Notes: generated by a model from the sequence alone, not told the origin. A stretch of 64,000 nucleotides of DNA from Pseudalkalibacillus sp052246725 (GCA_052246725.1 JBQQCL010000010.1), one strand, 5' to 3'. Positions 53,100 to 62,759 are shown, counted from the first letter of the stretch. A program made the numbers and translations.

Positions 53100-53624
53100 A
53101 TGAAAACGCTCGTATTGGTAGCACATCCTAATATCACAGAATCCAAAGTGAACCGTGTATGGAAAGAAAGGCTGAAACAAGTCGAAGACATCACTGTACA
53201 TGAGCTTTACCAAAAATACCCTGCAGGAGATATTGACTTGGATCATGAACAGAGGTTGTTGACGCAGCATGATCGGATCGTTTTCCAGTTTCCTCTTTAT
53301 TGGTATAGTACACCTTCTTTGCTGAAAAAGTGGCAGGATGAAGTGTATACGTATGGTTTCGGTTATGGAACGGGTAACAAACTGAAAGGGAAGGAATATG
53401 GACTTGCAATCTCTGCTGGCAGATTGGAAGATTCATATCGTCCGGACGGTCCCAGCAGGTATACATTGGAGCAATTGCTTCTTCCATTGAAAGCGACGAT
53501 TGATTTGACAGAAATGGTTTACTTGAAACCTTTCATCTTATACGGGGCTTCACATATAGGTGAAGTGGAAATTGAAGCTAGCGCTGAACAGCTGGTCGAG
53601 TATCTGACAATGGAACATCAATAA
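53100..53624 (+). CDS. NAD(P)H-dependent oxidoreductase, flavodoxin-like fold
   Basis: A 174-residue quinone-reductase/YwrO-type flavoprotein. The FMN-binding start LVLVAHPNITESKVN and the QFPLYWYSTPSLLKKW segment are typical. Such enzymes transfer hydride from NAD(P)H to quinones or small oxidants. Its place within a sugar-catabolic operon is odd; it might recycle reduced cofactors or protect against reactive by-products of the oxidoreductases around it. Confidence 0.8.
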   Translation: MKTLVLVAHPNITESKVNRVWKERLKQVEDITVHELYQKYPAGDIDLDHEQRLLTQHDRIVFQFPLYWYSTPSLLKKWQDEVYTYGFGYGTGNKLKGKEYGLAISAGRLEDSYRPDGPSRYTLEQLLLPLKATIDLTEMVYLKPFILYGASHIGEVEIEASAEQLVEYLTMEHQ

Positions 53625-53649
53625 GCAAAAAATACAGGGAGGAAGTGCA

Positions 53650-54729
53650 TTGCAGACACCTTTTTCATTAAATTACAAGCCGAAACTTGGCCAAAAGCAA
53701 GAGTATGGAATCGGGATCATAGGGGCAGGCTTCATTATCAAAGAATGTCATCTCCCAGCATATGAACAGGCCGGGTACAACATCATAGGGATTTACAACC
53801 GGACAAGGGAAAAAGCTGAGCAATTAGCGAAAGACCACTCTATCTCGAACGTCTATGATTCCCTGGACGAATTATTGTCTGACCCAAAGGTCGAGGTCGT
53901 GGATATAGCTGTCCCGCCTCATGAACAACTGAACATCATCCGCCAGGCTGCAGAACATGGGAAACATATCCTTGCCCAGAAGCCGTTGGGGATGAATTAT
54001 GAAGAAGCCGAAAAAGCAGTCGAGATTTGCAAGAAGCATGGGGTGAAATTGGTCGTCAACCAAAACGGGCGATACGACCCTGCGATCCAGGGAACGAAGC
54101 ATCTGATTGATGAAGGCTACATCGGCAAGCCTGTCATGGCTACGATCGAACTCAGGTTCCAACCTCATTGGCAACCGTATCAGTTGGAGTATGAACGGTT
54201 GATGTTCTTATTCATGAGCATCCATCATCTGGATCAGTTCCGGCTTTTGTTCGGAGTGCCGAAAAGGATTTACGCCAGCTCTATCCCGCATCCTGAAGGA
54301 TTGTATAAAGGGGAGTATATCACCTCCTACATCCTTGAGTACGAAAATGGGATGATGGCAAATGCATGGGACGATGGGTTTACGTGGGACCCTGAAAGTT
54401 TCGGGGTCTTTTATAAGATCGAAGGGACCGTGGGTGTCATCAAATTGGATATCGGCTGGCCGAGTGGTGGACCGAGCACGATTTCCTTCTATTCGAAAAA
54501 ATTGGAAGATCAATGGCACAATCCTGAGCTTGAAGGAAACTGGTTCCCAGGGGCTTTCCAGTATACGATGGGTGAATTGTTCCATTCAATCGAAACCGGA
54601 GAAGAATCATCGATCAGCGGGGAAAACAATCTGTTGATGATGGCGATGGTCGAGGCTTGTTATTTATCGAATAAGGACAAGAAAGCGATAGAAATTGATG
54701 AGATCGTAAAAAGCAGTATCAAAATATAG
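53650..54729 (+). CDS. Gfo/Idh/MocA-family oxidoreductase (2)
   Basis: A 359-residue dehydrogenase whose Rossmann motif GAGFIIKECHLPAYEQAG comes after a short N-terminal extension. The usual EKP catalytic motif is AQKP here (HILAQKPLGMN): the lysine is kept but the glutamate is replaced by glutamine. The second active-site segment is SIHHLDQFRLLFG. The start is TTG 53650 after GGGAGGAAG. It lies 23 bases before the phosphotriesterase-like gene. Confidence 0.83.
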   Translation: MQTPFSLNYKPKLGQKQEYGIGIIGAGFIIKECHLPAYEQAGYNIIGIYNRTREKAEQLAKDHSISNVYDSLDELLSDPKVEVVDIAVPPHEQLNIIRQAAEHGKHILAQKPLGMNYEEAEKAVEICKKHGVKLVVNQNGRYDPAIQGTKHLIDEGYIGKPVMATIELRFQPHWQPYQLEYERLMFLFMSIHHLDQFRLLFGVPKRIYASSIPHPEGLYKGEYITSYILEYENGMMANAWDDGFTWDPESFGVFYKIEGTVGVIKLDIGWPSGGPSTISFYSKKLEDQWHNPELEGNWFPGAFQYTMGELFHSIETGEESSISGENNLLMMAMVEACYLSNKDKKAIEIDEIVKSSIKI

Positions 54730-54751
54730 GTGCATCCCAAAGGAGGACAGT

Positions 54752-55771
54752 ATGAATGACTCATATGTAAGGACAGTTCTGGATGATGTTCCTTCTTCCG
54801 AACTTGGTATCGTCTATTCTCATGAACATCTGATCATACAGGGCGGGCTCGGCGTCATGAAAAAGAATGATTTGCGGCTGGACAGTGTTGATAAAGCCGT
54901 CTCTGAAATTGAAGATTGTAAGCGATTCGGTGCCAAAACATTTGTGGATTGTATGCCGCTGGATTCTGGCAGGAACCCCGCTGCCCTGGTGGAAATTGCT
55001 GAAAAAACCGAGACCCATATCATCGCCACCACCGGCTTTCATAAACCGATGTATTACGATGATTTGCACTGGATCTACCATTATTCAATCGATCAAATCG
55101 TTGAACTGCTGATACAAGAATGTACGCTCGGGATGGATAAACATAGTTACAACGGGCCACTCGTCGAACGATTGCCTGCAAAAGCCGGCATACTGAAGGG
55201 GGCATCGGATTATAATTCGATCAAACCAGTCTCTATCAAACTATTTGAAGCCATCGCACTGGCGCATCTCGAAACAGGTGTACCGATTCTTACCCATACG
55301 GAACATGGCACCTGCGGAATGGAACAGATCGAACTTTTATCCAAATACGGGGTGGATCCTGAGAATGTGATCATCTGTCATATGGACAGGAACCCTGATC
55401 TATTCGTCCATGAAGAATTGGCTCAGACCGGATGCTACATCGAATACGATAATGCCACCCGGGTCAAATATCATCCGATCTCCGAGACGGTCGATATGAT
55501 CACAGGTCTGATCGAAGCGGGTTACGGGGATAAAGTCTTGCTTGGTACAGATTTCGCATTGCGCAGTTATTGGAAGGCATATGGCGGCGGGCCCGGTATG
55601 GCCTATCTGCTGGAATCATTTATCCCACGATTGAGGCAACATGGATTATCAGATCATCTGATCTCAAACATCCTGACTAATAATCCTCAACAAGCGTTCT
55701 CTGTAAGACGCTTGATTAAGGAACAGAAGTACACCGGAATATCTGAATTATCTGACGCAACATTTCTATAA
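54752..55771 (+). CDS. Phosphotriesterase-family metallohydrolase
   Basis: A 339-residue binuclear amidohydrolase-fold enzyme with all metal ligands: His24 and His26 (YSHEHL), Lys149 (AGILKGA, probably carboxylated), His182 (LTHTEHG), His210 (ICHMDRN) and Asp267 (LLGTDF). The family includes lactonases, phosphotriesterases and E. coli Php. In this operon of sugar dehydrogenases a sugar lactone or phosphorylated ester is a reasonable substrate. Association with a YhfZ-type regulator parallels the E. coli yhf cluster. Confidence 0.85.
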   Translation: MNDSYVRTVLDDVPSSELGIVYSHEHLIIQGGLGVMKKNDLRLDSVDKAVSEIEDCKRFGAKTFVDCMPLDSGRNPAALVEIAEKTETHIIATTGFHKPMYYDDLHWIYHYSIDQIVELLIQECTLGMDKHSYNGPLVERLPAKAGILKGASDYNSIKPVSIKLFEAIALAHLETGVPILTHTEHGTCGMEQIELLSKYGVDPENVIICHMDRNPDLFVHEELAQTGCYIEYDNATRVKYHPISETVDMITGLIEAGYGDKVLLGTDFALRSYWKAYGGGPGMAYLLESFIPRLRQHGLSDHLISNILTNNPQQAFSVRRLIKEQKYTGISELSDATFL

Positions 55772-55789
55772 ATGATCAGGAGGAACTTG

Positions 55790-56572
55790 ATGTCACTAAA
55801 AGAAAAAGTCGTTTTAGTAATCGGAGGAACAAGCGGAATCGGTTTTGAAACCGCCTTTCGTTTCGTCGAACAGGGAGCGACCGTTTTGATAACCGGCAGA
55901 AGTGAGGAAAGGACAATCGCTGCTGTAGAACAGCTGAAAAATAAGTTTGATGGACCTTCAACGATTCTCCCTCTCTCTGGGGATGCAACTTGTTCAAATG
56001 ATGTGGAGCATATATACGAGGTAATCTTGAATGAATTCGGCAAACTTGATGTGTTGGTCCATGTCGCAGGGATAAGCGGTCGAAAATGGGGGGACGGACC
56101 TCTGGATGAATGTACAGAAGAAGGATGGGACAAAGTCATCCAATCGAATGTGAAGAGTGTTTACCTGACCAATCACCATGCACTCAAGATAATGAAAAAA
56201 CAACAACATGGATCGATCGTCAATATTTCTTCCATACTTGGCATGGTCGGTACACAGGAACATTTCAATACACATGCCTATGCAGCAAGCAGAGGCGCAG
56301 TCATTTCAATGAGTCGATCAGCAGCAGTCTATTATTCGAAAGATAACATAAGGATCAACGTCGTATGTCCCGGGCTACTGGACACCCCGATGTCGCAAAG
56401 GGCTGTCAATGATCCAATAATCAGGGACGCACTGACCTATTTACAGCCGCTTTCACCACATATCGGCTATCCTGAAGATGTTGCGGAAGCGATCCTGTTC
56501 CTGGCATCCGATCAATCTAAATTCATTACAGGCATCGCACTACCTGTGGATGGCGGCTGGACAGCACAATGA
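55790..56572 (+). CDS. Short-chain dehydrogenase/reductase with YxxxR active site
   Basis: A 260-residue classical SDR: NAD-binding GGTSGIG (residues 12-18), the NISS serine strand and the PxGG-type end (LPVDGGW). The catalytic YxxxK is YAASR, with the lysine codon replaced by AGA. Arginine here is rare and may lower or alter activity. The start is ATG 55790 after AGGAGGA; ATG 55772 lies before that site. It is cotranscribed with the phosphotriesterase and SIS genes. Confidence 0.82.
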   Translation: MSLKEKVVLVIGGTSGIGFETAFRFVEQGATVLITGRSEERTIAAVEQLKNKFDGPSTILPLSGDATCSNDVEHIYEVILNEFGKLDVLVHVAGISGRKWGDGPLDECTEEGWDKVIQSNVKSVYLTNHHALKIMKKQQHGSIVNISSILGMVGTQEHFNTHAYAASRGAVISMSRSAAVYYSKDNIRINVVCPGLLDTPMSQRAVNDPIIRDALTYLQPLSPHIGYPEDVAEAILFLASDQSKFITGIALPVDGGWTAQ

Positions 56573-56599
56573 TAATCACAAACAGAAAGAGGCGAAACG

Positions 56600-57385
56600 A
56601 TGGATAACCTAACAGTAAAATCACAACTCGAAACAGATTATATATCCGGCGTGAAAAAAATCATCGAAAAAATCGAAACAACCCAAATGGAAGCAATCGA
56701 TCGTGCTGTTGAAATCTGTGTTGGAAGTATCATGAACGATTGCGTCGTCCATTTATTCGGAAGTGGCCATTCCAGAATGGCTGTAGAAGAAATGTATCCC
56801 CGCTATGGTAGTTTTCCAGGTTTCCATCCGATTGTGGAGCTTTCCTTGACGAACCATCATAATGTCGTCGGGAACAATGGACAGAGGCAGGCGATTTTTC
56901 TAGAGAACGTCGAAGGCTTCGGGAAGGTCATCCTTTCAAACTATCATTTCGGCAAGATGGATAGCATGATCGTCTTTTCACATAGTGGCACAGGAAAAGT
57001 AGTGGTGGATGTGGCTTTGGAAATGAAGGAAAAAGGGATTCCACTGATCGCAGTTACCTCAATGGCACATAGTGAGATGGCATCTTCAAAACATAGCTCT
57101 GGATATAAGCTGTATGAACTTGCAGATGTCGTGATCGATAATTGTGCAATCCCTGGTGACGCAATGGTGAAACTGGACGGGCTGGAAACACCGGTCGGCC
57201 CAGGATCGACAATTGGAAATACAGTGATCGTGAACGCGTTGAAATGTAAAATCGCGCAAAGATTGACAGACGAAGGGAAGCCGCCGAAGGTCATTACCAG
57301 CTCTGTTTTCGTAGGTGAAAAAGAATCGAAACGTCTGTTTGAAGAATCCTACGAAGAATATTGGTCGACAACCCGCTATCTATGA
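56600..57385 (+). CDS. SIS-domain protein (UPF0309-like sugar isomerase)
   Basis: A 261-residue SIS-fold protein resembling UPF0309, with HLFGSGHSRMAVEEMYPRYG near residue 50 and VFSHSGTGKVVVDVALEM near residue 125. SIS domains bind phosphosugars and catalyse aldose-ketose isomerisation or ether cleavage. Followed by a ROK kinase, it suggests that the route passes through a phosphorylated (amino) sugar. Confidence 0.8.
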   Translation: MDNLTVKSQLETDYISGVKKIIEKIETTQMEAIDRAVEICVGSIMNDCVVHLFGSGHSRMAVEEMYPRYGSFPGFHPIVELSLTNHHNVVGNNGQRQAIFLENVEGFGKVILSNYHFGKMDSMIVFSHSGTGKVVVDVALEMKEKGIPLIAVTSMAHSEMASSKHSSGYKLYELADVVIDNCAIPGDAMVKLDGLETPVGPGSTIGNTVIVNALKCKIAQRLTDEGKPPKVITSSVFVGEKESKRLFEESYEEYWSTTRYL

Positions 57386-57419
57386 TTTTCAGGACTACAA
57401 CACAGAAAGGAAAAAGCAC

Positions 57420-58412
57420 ATGGCTTATGATATAGGAATTGATTTAGGCGGAACGAATATGAAAGCAGTCGCCATGGATCAAGACGGAACGATCAAGCTT
57501 CAACATAAAATCCCGACCGAGGCTGAAAAAGGCAGGGAACACGTCATTTCTAGAATAGCAGAGTCCGTTTTAGAAATGAAAGATTCTCTCGATGCCAGGA
57601 TCGCAACTGTCGGCGTCACTGTTCCAGGGGTAGTGGAGACCGAAAAAGGCATTGTCATACTGTTGCCTAATTTTCCGCACCAATGGAAAGGAATCAACCT
57701 GAAAGAAGAAATCGAAAAGAGAATTGAATTACCCGTCCATCTGTTGAATGATGCTAGAGCGGCAACATATGGAGAGAAAAAATATGGCGCAGCAAGAGCG
57801 TTTGATTCCTTTTTCTACTTAACAATTGGAACTGGAATCGGCGGAGGGATCGTTCATGATGGTGAATTGATTCTTGGTAAAAAAGGTGCGGCTGGAGAAT
57901 TGGGCCATCAAGTTATAGAACCGAATGGAAGGTTATGCGGTTGTGGCAATCGTGGCTGTTTGGAGACCGTAGCAAGCGGTTCTGCGATCACCACTGCTGC
58001 TATTGGATTCATCAAGCAAGGGATACCGACACTAATGCGGGACATGACAGAGGGTGACCTGACAAAAGTTACACCGGAACTGATTACAAGCGCCGCTCTT
58101 CAAGGCGATCGATCAGCTCTATTCGTCCTAGACCAGGCAGCAACACATATCTGTATCGTCATTCGGAATATGATCGCCAGTATGAACCCTGAAGCTGTCG
58201 TCATCGGAGGCGGTGTTTCAAACTCGAGTTTACTACTGGATATGATCCGCGAAAAGATTGATGAAAAAGAAATTTTATTTCCAGATTCAATAGGCAGGAT
58301 TGAAATCAGAAAGGCGGATTTCAACGATTATGGTGGAGCAATCGGCGTGGCTGCATGGGCCGGACATCAACAACGAAAGTCAAGCATTTACAGAGATGTG
58401 CATTTGACTTGA
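57420..58412 (+). CDS. ROK-family sugar kinase
   Basis: A 330-residue ROK protein without an HTH domain, hence a kinase: ATP site IGIDLGGTNMK (residues ~5-15), catalytic Asp in LLNDARAA, zinc motif GRLCGCGNRGCLE and GELGHQVI. It should phosphorylate a hexose or N-acyl-hexosamine. The start is ATG 57420 with AAAGGA upstream; the frame extends further upstream but into the preceding gene, without a ribosome site. Confidence 0.87.
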   Translation: MAYDIGIDLGGTNMKAVAMDQDGTIKLQHKIPTEAEKGREHVISRIAESVLEMKDSLDARIATVGVTVPGVVETEKGIVILLPNFPHQWKGINLKEEIEKRIELPVHLLNDARAATYGEKKYGAARAFDSFFYLTIGTGIGGGIVHDGELILGKKGAAGELGHQVIEPNGRLCGCGNRGCLETVASGSAITTAAIGFIKQGIPTLMRDMTEGDLTKVTPELITSAALQGDRSALFVLDQAATHICIVIRNMIASMNPEAVVIGGGVSNSSLLLDMIREKIDEKEILFPDSIGRIEIRKADFNDYGGAIGVAAWAGHQQRKSSIYRDVHLT

Positions 58413-58457
58413 TCCATAATGGAAACAAAAATCATCTATGCCAAAGAGGGGGATGAA

Positions 58458-59729
58458 ATGGATAAGATCCAAACCGATGTCCTGGTAATCGGAGGAGGAG
58501 CAGCAGGTGTAAACGCAGCACTCTCCTCCTCAAGAGCGGGACTCAGAGTCCTGTTGATAGAGTCTCAAGGTTGTTTAGGTGGATCGAGGACAGCCACCGG
58601 GGTAGATACCTTTTATGGCTTTTATACACCAGGCGAAAACCAAAGGCGTATCATCGGGGGAATCCCCTGGGAAGTCGTTCAACGTCTGTCAAAAGAACAA
58701 GCGTGTTTCGAGCGCCCCAACACCTATGGAGCAGGTACCGGGATCACCTATGATGTAGAAAAGTTGAAAATCATTTATGAAGGACTGGTACTGGAAGCAG
58801 GCGTCCAACTCCTCTATCACACCTACGCATGTAAGGTCAAGGTTGAAGATAAGCAGATCAAAGGGATCCTCATCGCCAATAAAGGCGGATTGATTGAAAT
58901 CAATGCGGATGTTTATATCGACACGACGGGTGATGGCGATATCGCTCAACGGTCGGGTGTTCCTTTCGAGAAATTGGATTCAGGTGAATTACAATCGTTG
59001 ACTACGATTTTTTTCCTGGCAAACGTAGACACCGAAAGAGCGAGAAAAGTGAAGCACCAATCACTGGTGGAGAAAATGAAGGAAGCAAATCGATCAGGAA
59101 AATACAACCTTCCACGAGAAGACGGTTCCTGGCATGTGACTCCGAATAAAGGTGTGATCCAATGCAATATGGTACGGGTCTCAGGGGTTGACGCTACCGA
59201 TCCGTTTGCATTGACCTTGGCTGAAGTGGAAGGAAGGAAACAGACCCAGGAGTATGTCCGTTTTTTGAAAGACAAGGTCGATGGGTTTGAAGACTCATTC
59301 CTCATCACAACAAGCCAGCATATCGGTGTCAGGGAAACACGACGGATCATTGGCGAATATATCCTGACAGAACAAGATGTAGTGGAAGGAAGGAAATTCG
59401 AAGATGCTATTGCGTGCTGCGGGGCACCGATCGAGGACCACTTTTCCGGAAGCGGGACCCGCTGGGCATATGTCCAGGGGGATGGCATCTACCATATTCC
59501 GTATCGTTCCCTCATACAGCAAAAAATCGACAATCTGATTGTTGCAGGACGTTGCCTTTCCGCAACACACGTCGCCCAGGCGTCCGCCAGGAACTCCGCA
59601 CAATGCATGGCAATGGGACAAGCTGCCGGGACAGCGGCCGGCATTTCTCTTGAACAAGGTAAGAATTTCCGCATGATCGATCGCGGAGATCTACTAAACA
59701 GATTAGTAGCCCAAGGCGTTGTAATATAG
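58458..59729 (+). CDS. FAD-dependent oxidoreductase
   Basis: A 423-residue flavoprotein of the FAD_oxidored type: the dinucleotide motif VLVIGGGAAGVNAALSSSRA is at residues ~8-27 and the C-terminal FAD segment is AGRCLSATHVAQASARNSAQ. The family oxidises sugars, uronates or diverse small compounds. The start is ATG 58458 after AAAGAGGGGG; ATG 58419 has no ribosome site. It is probably the last gene before a second group of isomerase and dehydrogenase genes; its substrate is unknown. Confidence 0.8.
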   Translation: MDKIQTDVLVIGGGAAGVNAALSSSRAGLRVLLIESQGCLGGSRTATGVDTFYGFYTPGENQRRIIGGIPWEVVQRLSKEQACFERPNTYGAGTGITYDVEKLKIIYEGLVLEAGVQLLYHTYACKVKVEDKQIKGILIANKGGLIEINADVYIDTTGDGDIAQRSGVPFEKLDSGELQSLTTIFFLANVDTERARKVKHQSLVEKMKEANRSGKYNLPREDGSWHVTPNKGVIQCNMVRVSGVDATDPFALTLAEVEGRKQTQEYVRFLKDKVDGFEDSFLITTSQHIGVRETRRIIGEYILTEQDVVEGRKFEDAIACCGAPIEDHFSGSGTRWAYVQGDGIYHIPYRSLIQQKIDNLIVAGRCLSATHVAQASARNSAQCMAMGQAAGTAAGISLEQGKNFRMIDRGDLLNRLVAQGVVI

Positions 59730-59758
59730 CAAAGATAAAAAATACAGGAGTGATTCAT

Positions 59759-60607
59759 ATGAAATTAGGATGTATCAATTCAGCATGGTTCGGTACGGAT
59801 ATCGAATATTTCGAAGGAATCAAGAAAATAAAAGAGCTCGGCTTCGATACGATTGATATCTTCCCTCAAATGGATTTCAAATCGTACGACATCAAGAAAA
59901 TCATGAACCTGTCGAAGGAGTTGGACTTACCCGTCGTCTCAATGGTAAGCGCTTATCCGGAATTGATTTCTCTTGAAGCGCATGTAAGGAGGTTTGCAAT
60001 CGATTGTTATAAAAAACTCATCGATATGGGGGTGTTCCTCGATGCAAAGAACTTGCTCGTCTGTTTCGGAGAGTACATATGGGAGAAAAATGTCATCGCT
60101 CCTGAAACGCAATGGGGATATGCAGTAGAAGCCGTGAGGGAACTAAGTGAGTATGCTGAAAAATGCGATATGGAAGTCGTCGTTGAATTGGAACCGTTCA
60201 AGTACTCCTTAGTCAATGACGTCGATACGATGGAAAGGTTTTTAGATGATGTGGACAGAAAGAACTGCCTTGCGAATGTCGACCTGGGGCACCTTCATGT
60301 ACAAGGGGTCGAGGCAGCAGAGATTAAGAGATTGAAAGGCAGGATCGGTCATGTCCATATTTCGGATAATGACGGCACAGTTCATAATGATTGGCCAACA
60401 GGCAAAGGGAATGCGGATCTGGCTGGATATCTTAAAGTGCTTGATGAAGTGGGATATGATTCTGTCATTTCGTGCGAATTGGAATTCTCCCCGGATCCTG
60501 ATCACATTGTTGAATGGGTAGAAGAAGCCTATCTCGAAACTGCAAAACTGATGGATAACCTGAATTTGCGAAAAATGAAAGCAGACAAGCATCCAACAAC
60601 GCTATAG
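59759..60607 (+). CDS. Sugar phosphate isomerase/epimerase-like TIM barrel (2)
   Basis: A 282-residue AP-endonuclease-2-type barrel with the metal strands VVVELEPFKY, ANVDLGHLHVQG, GHVHISDNDG and VISCELEF. It is distinct in sequence from copies 1 and 3. The start is ATG 59759 after ACAGGAG. It is followed by the stump of a dehydrogenase gene, so it may have lost its own partner enzyme. Confidence 0.84.
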   Translation: MKLGCINSAWFGTDIEYFEGIKKIKELGFDTIDIFPQMDFKSYDIKKIMNLSKELDLPVVSMVSAYPELISLEAHVRRFAIDCYKKLIDMGVFLDAKNLLVCFGEYIWEKNVIAPETQWGYAVEAVRELSEYAEKCDMEVVVELEPFKYSLVNDVDTMERFLDDVDRKNCLANVDLGHLHVQGVEAAEIKRLKGRIGHVHISDNDGTVHNDWPTGKGNADLAGYLKVLDEVGYDSVISCELEFSPDPDHIVEWVEEAYLETAKLMDNLNLRKMKADKHPTTL

Positions 60608-60699
60608 AGAGCGAGGATGCTGTGGATGCCGCAAGACGTGGGGGAGTATCCGTTATGAAGGCTTTATACGACCACTCCAACGCGGAAACTAGGATTTAG
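60601..60699 (+). pseudogene. C-terminal remnant of a Gfo/Idh/MocA gene
   Basis: Starting in a second frame across the stop of the isomerase, the sequence reads SEDAVDAARRGGVSVMKALY and ends at TAG 60697. This matches the usual C-terminal helix of Gfo/Idh/MocA proteins (DGxxGRRSLELxxAIYES-type). No start or Rossmann domain is present. It suggests deletion of a fifth dehydrogenase. The remaining spacer to 60840 shows nothing else. Confidence 0.55.
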
Positions 60700-60856
60700 T
60701 GACCGTATGAAAGCTTCAAAAGAGATCCTTTGAAAACTGTGGGGTCTCGCCTGACTCCTTTTCCTCATAAGTGTCGCAAATTGCGCTTCAATCAACTCAG
60801 TAATCATAAAAACTAAATAAAAAACAACTAACAGTAGAAATGAGGTTTTTACAAAG

Positions 60857-61627
60857 ATGAGTCATATTCCAGTTGCAGTACAGATGTATACGTTAAGGGA
60901 AGAAAGCCATCAGGATTTTGAAGGGACTTTAAGGAAAGTTGCGGAACTCGGCTTCGAAGGCGTTGAATTTGCAGGTTATGGCGATCTGACTGTTAAAGAA
61001 GTCAGGACCTTGCTGGATGAACTTGGGCTTCAGGCGGTTTCCAGCCATGTGGGTATCGAAGAGCTGGAAAATGATCTGCAAAAGGTCATCGAAGACCAAA
61101 AGTCATTGGGCAGCAAATTCATCGTTTGTCCTTATGTAGGTGAAGAGCTCCGCAATGAAAAAGGATATCGAAACATCATCTCCATTCTTGATGAAGCAGG
61201 TGCGAGATGCCGAAAAGAAGGATTGACCCTGTGCTATCATAACCATGATTTTGAACTGGAACAGCTTCCTGACGGGAGAACTGCACTTGAAACAATTCTA
61301 AGTGAAACTCATGAAGTAAATGTCCAGGCGGAACTAGACATCTATTGGTTAAAAAAGGCTGGTGAGAACCCAGTTGAATGGATCCAGCGTCACAAGAATC
61401 GAGTACCGCTCGTCCATCTGAAAGACATGACCACGGACTCCGAACAATTTTTTGCAGAGCTTGGCACAGGCGGCGTCGACATTGAAGCAGTGTTGGATAC
61501 AGGTGAGGATGCAGGCGTAAAGTGGTGGATCGTTGAACAGGATGTCAGCAGGCTGACGCCGTTGGAAAGCCTGGAAATAAGCCTGAAGTATTTAAAAACG
61601 AAGCTGCCACATTTAAGTAAAATATAA
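60857..61627 (+). CDS. Sugar phosphate isomerase/epimerase-like TIM barrel (3)
   Basis: A 256-residue AP-endonuclease-2-type barrel (inosose dehydratase/IolE-like look): LGFEGVEFAGYG, LCYHNHDFELE, VQAELDIYWLKKAG, PLVHLKDM and WWIVEQD are its conserved strands. The ribosome site is weak (ATGAGG, 15 bases upstream). It lies 16 bases before dehydrogenase 3, forming a second isomerase-dehydrogenase module. Confidence 0.85.
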   Translation: MSHIPVAVQMYTLREESHQDFEGTLRKVAELGFEGVEFAGYGDLTVKEVRTLLDELGLQAVSSHVGIEELENDLQKVIEDQKSLGSKFIVCPYVGEELRNEKGYRNIISILDEAGARCRKEGLTLCYHNHDFELEQLPDGRTALETILSETHEVNVQAELDIYWLKKAGENPVEWIQRHKNRVPLVHLKDMTTDSEQFFAELGTGGVDIEAVLDTGEDAGVKWWIVEQDVSRLTPLESLEISLKYLKTKLPHLSKI

Positions 61628-61643
61628 ACAAGGAGTTGGATAT

Positions 61644-62732
61644 ATGTCTTTGAAAGTTGGCATTATCGGATGTGGGAACATCAGTGGCATCTACCTGGAA
61701 AACAGCCGCAAATTTCCACAATTTGATATTATCGCATGTGCAGACCTTGACCATACAAAGGCAAAGGCTGCTGCCGAAAAATACTCTGTTCAACACGTGT
61801 ATACAGTAGAAGAAATCCTACATTCTCCAGAGATCGATATCATTTTGAATCTAACAGTACCACACGCTCATGCGGAAGTATCGCTTAAGGCGGTTGAACA
61901 GAAAAAGCATGTCTATACTGAAAAACCGCTGGCTGTAACCTTTGAAGATGGAAAGAAGATTGTGGAGACTGCCAAACAAAATGGTGTAGTCGTTGGTTCG
62001 GCTCCTGATACCTTTTTAGGAGGTAGCATCCAGCTTGCAGGGAAGCTGATTGAAGAAGGGGCGATCGGGAAACCGGTCGGTGCTACCTCGTTCATGATGT
62101 CAAGAGGACCGGAATCGTGGCATCCGAATCCTGACTTCTTCTACCAGGTCGGCGGCGGTCCGATGTTTGACATGGGTCCATATTACATTACGGCGCTCGT
62201 CAGTCTATTAGGACCTGTCAACCGGATTGCAGGGTCGACACGGATTTCATTCCCAGAACGCGTAATAGGGAATCCGGAAAGGGCCGGCGAGAAAATCCTC
62301 GTCCGAACCCCGACCCATGTGACTGGAATCCTGGATTTCAACGCAGGCGCAACTGCGACGATTACAACAAGTTTCGATGTTTCCGCTGCAAGAACCCCCT
62401 TCATCGAAATATACGGGGAAAACGGGACGATCAGCCTTCCAGACCCGAATAACTTCAACCAGCCTGTCTTGTTGAAAAAGCACGGTGATGGAGATTGGGA
62501 GGAATTGCATTGTACTGGAGATGGGCACGATAACTTACGCGGGATCGGCCTCGCTGATATGGCAAGTTCGATTGAAGCAGGTTCAACTCCGCGTGCGAAC
62601 AGCAACATGGCCCTGCATGTCCTTGAAATCATGCAAGGGATCCATCATTCTTCTGATCGCTCTAGCCATTATGTAATGGAAAGCACGTGTGATAAACCAC
62701 CATTATTGAACGAAGAATATGTTAAACAATAA
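61644..62732 (+). CDS. Gfo/Idh/MocA-family oxidoreductase (3)
   Basis: A 362-residue dehydrogenase with GIIGCGNISGIY at the N-terminus, catalytic TEKPLAVT near residue 94 and the substrate segment FDMGPYYITALVSLLGP. AAGGAG precedes the ATG. It follows TIM barrel 3 by 16 bases and precedes dehydrogenase 4 by 27, suggesting two consecutive or opposing redox steps on the same ring. Confidence 0.87.
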   Translation: MSLKVGIIGCGNISGIYLENSRKFPQFDIIACADLDHTKAKAAAEKYSVQHVYTVEEILHSPEIDIILNLTVPHAHAEVSLKAVEQKKHVYTEKPLAVTFEDGKKIVETAKQNGVVVGSAPDTFLGGSIQLAGKLIEEGAIGKPVGATSFMMSRGPESWHPNPDFFYQVGGGPMFDMGPYYITALVSLLGPVNRIAGSTRISFPERVIGNPERAGEKILVRTPTHVTGILDFNAGATATITTSFDVSAARTPFIEIYGENGTISLPDPNNFNQPVLLKKHGDGDWEELHCTGDGHDNLRGIGLADMASSIEAGSTPRANSNMALHVLEIMQGIHHSSDRSSHYVMESTCDKPPLLNEEYVKQ

Positions 62733-62759
62733 CCAAATTGGACAAGGAGATCACGTGAT

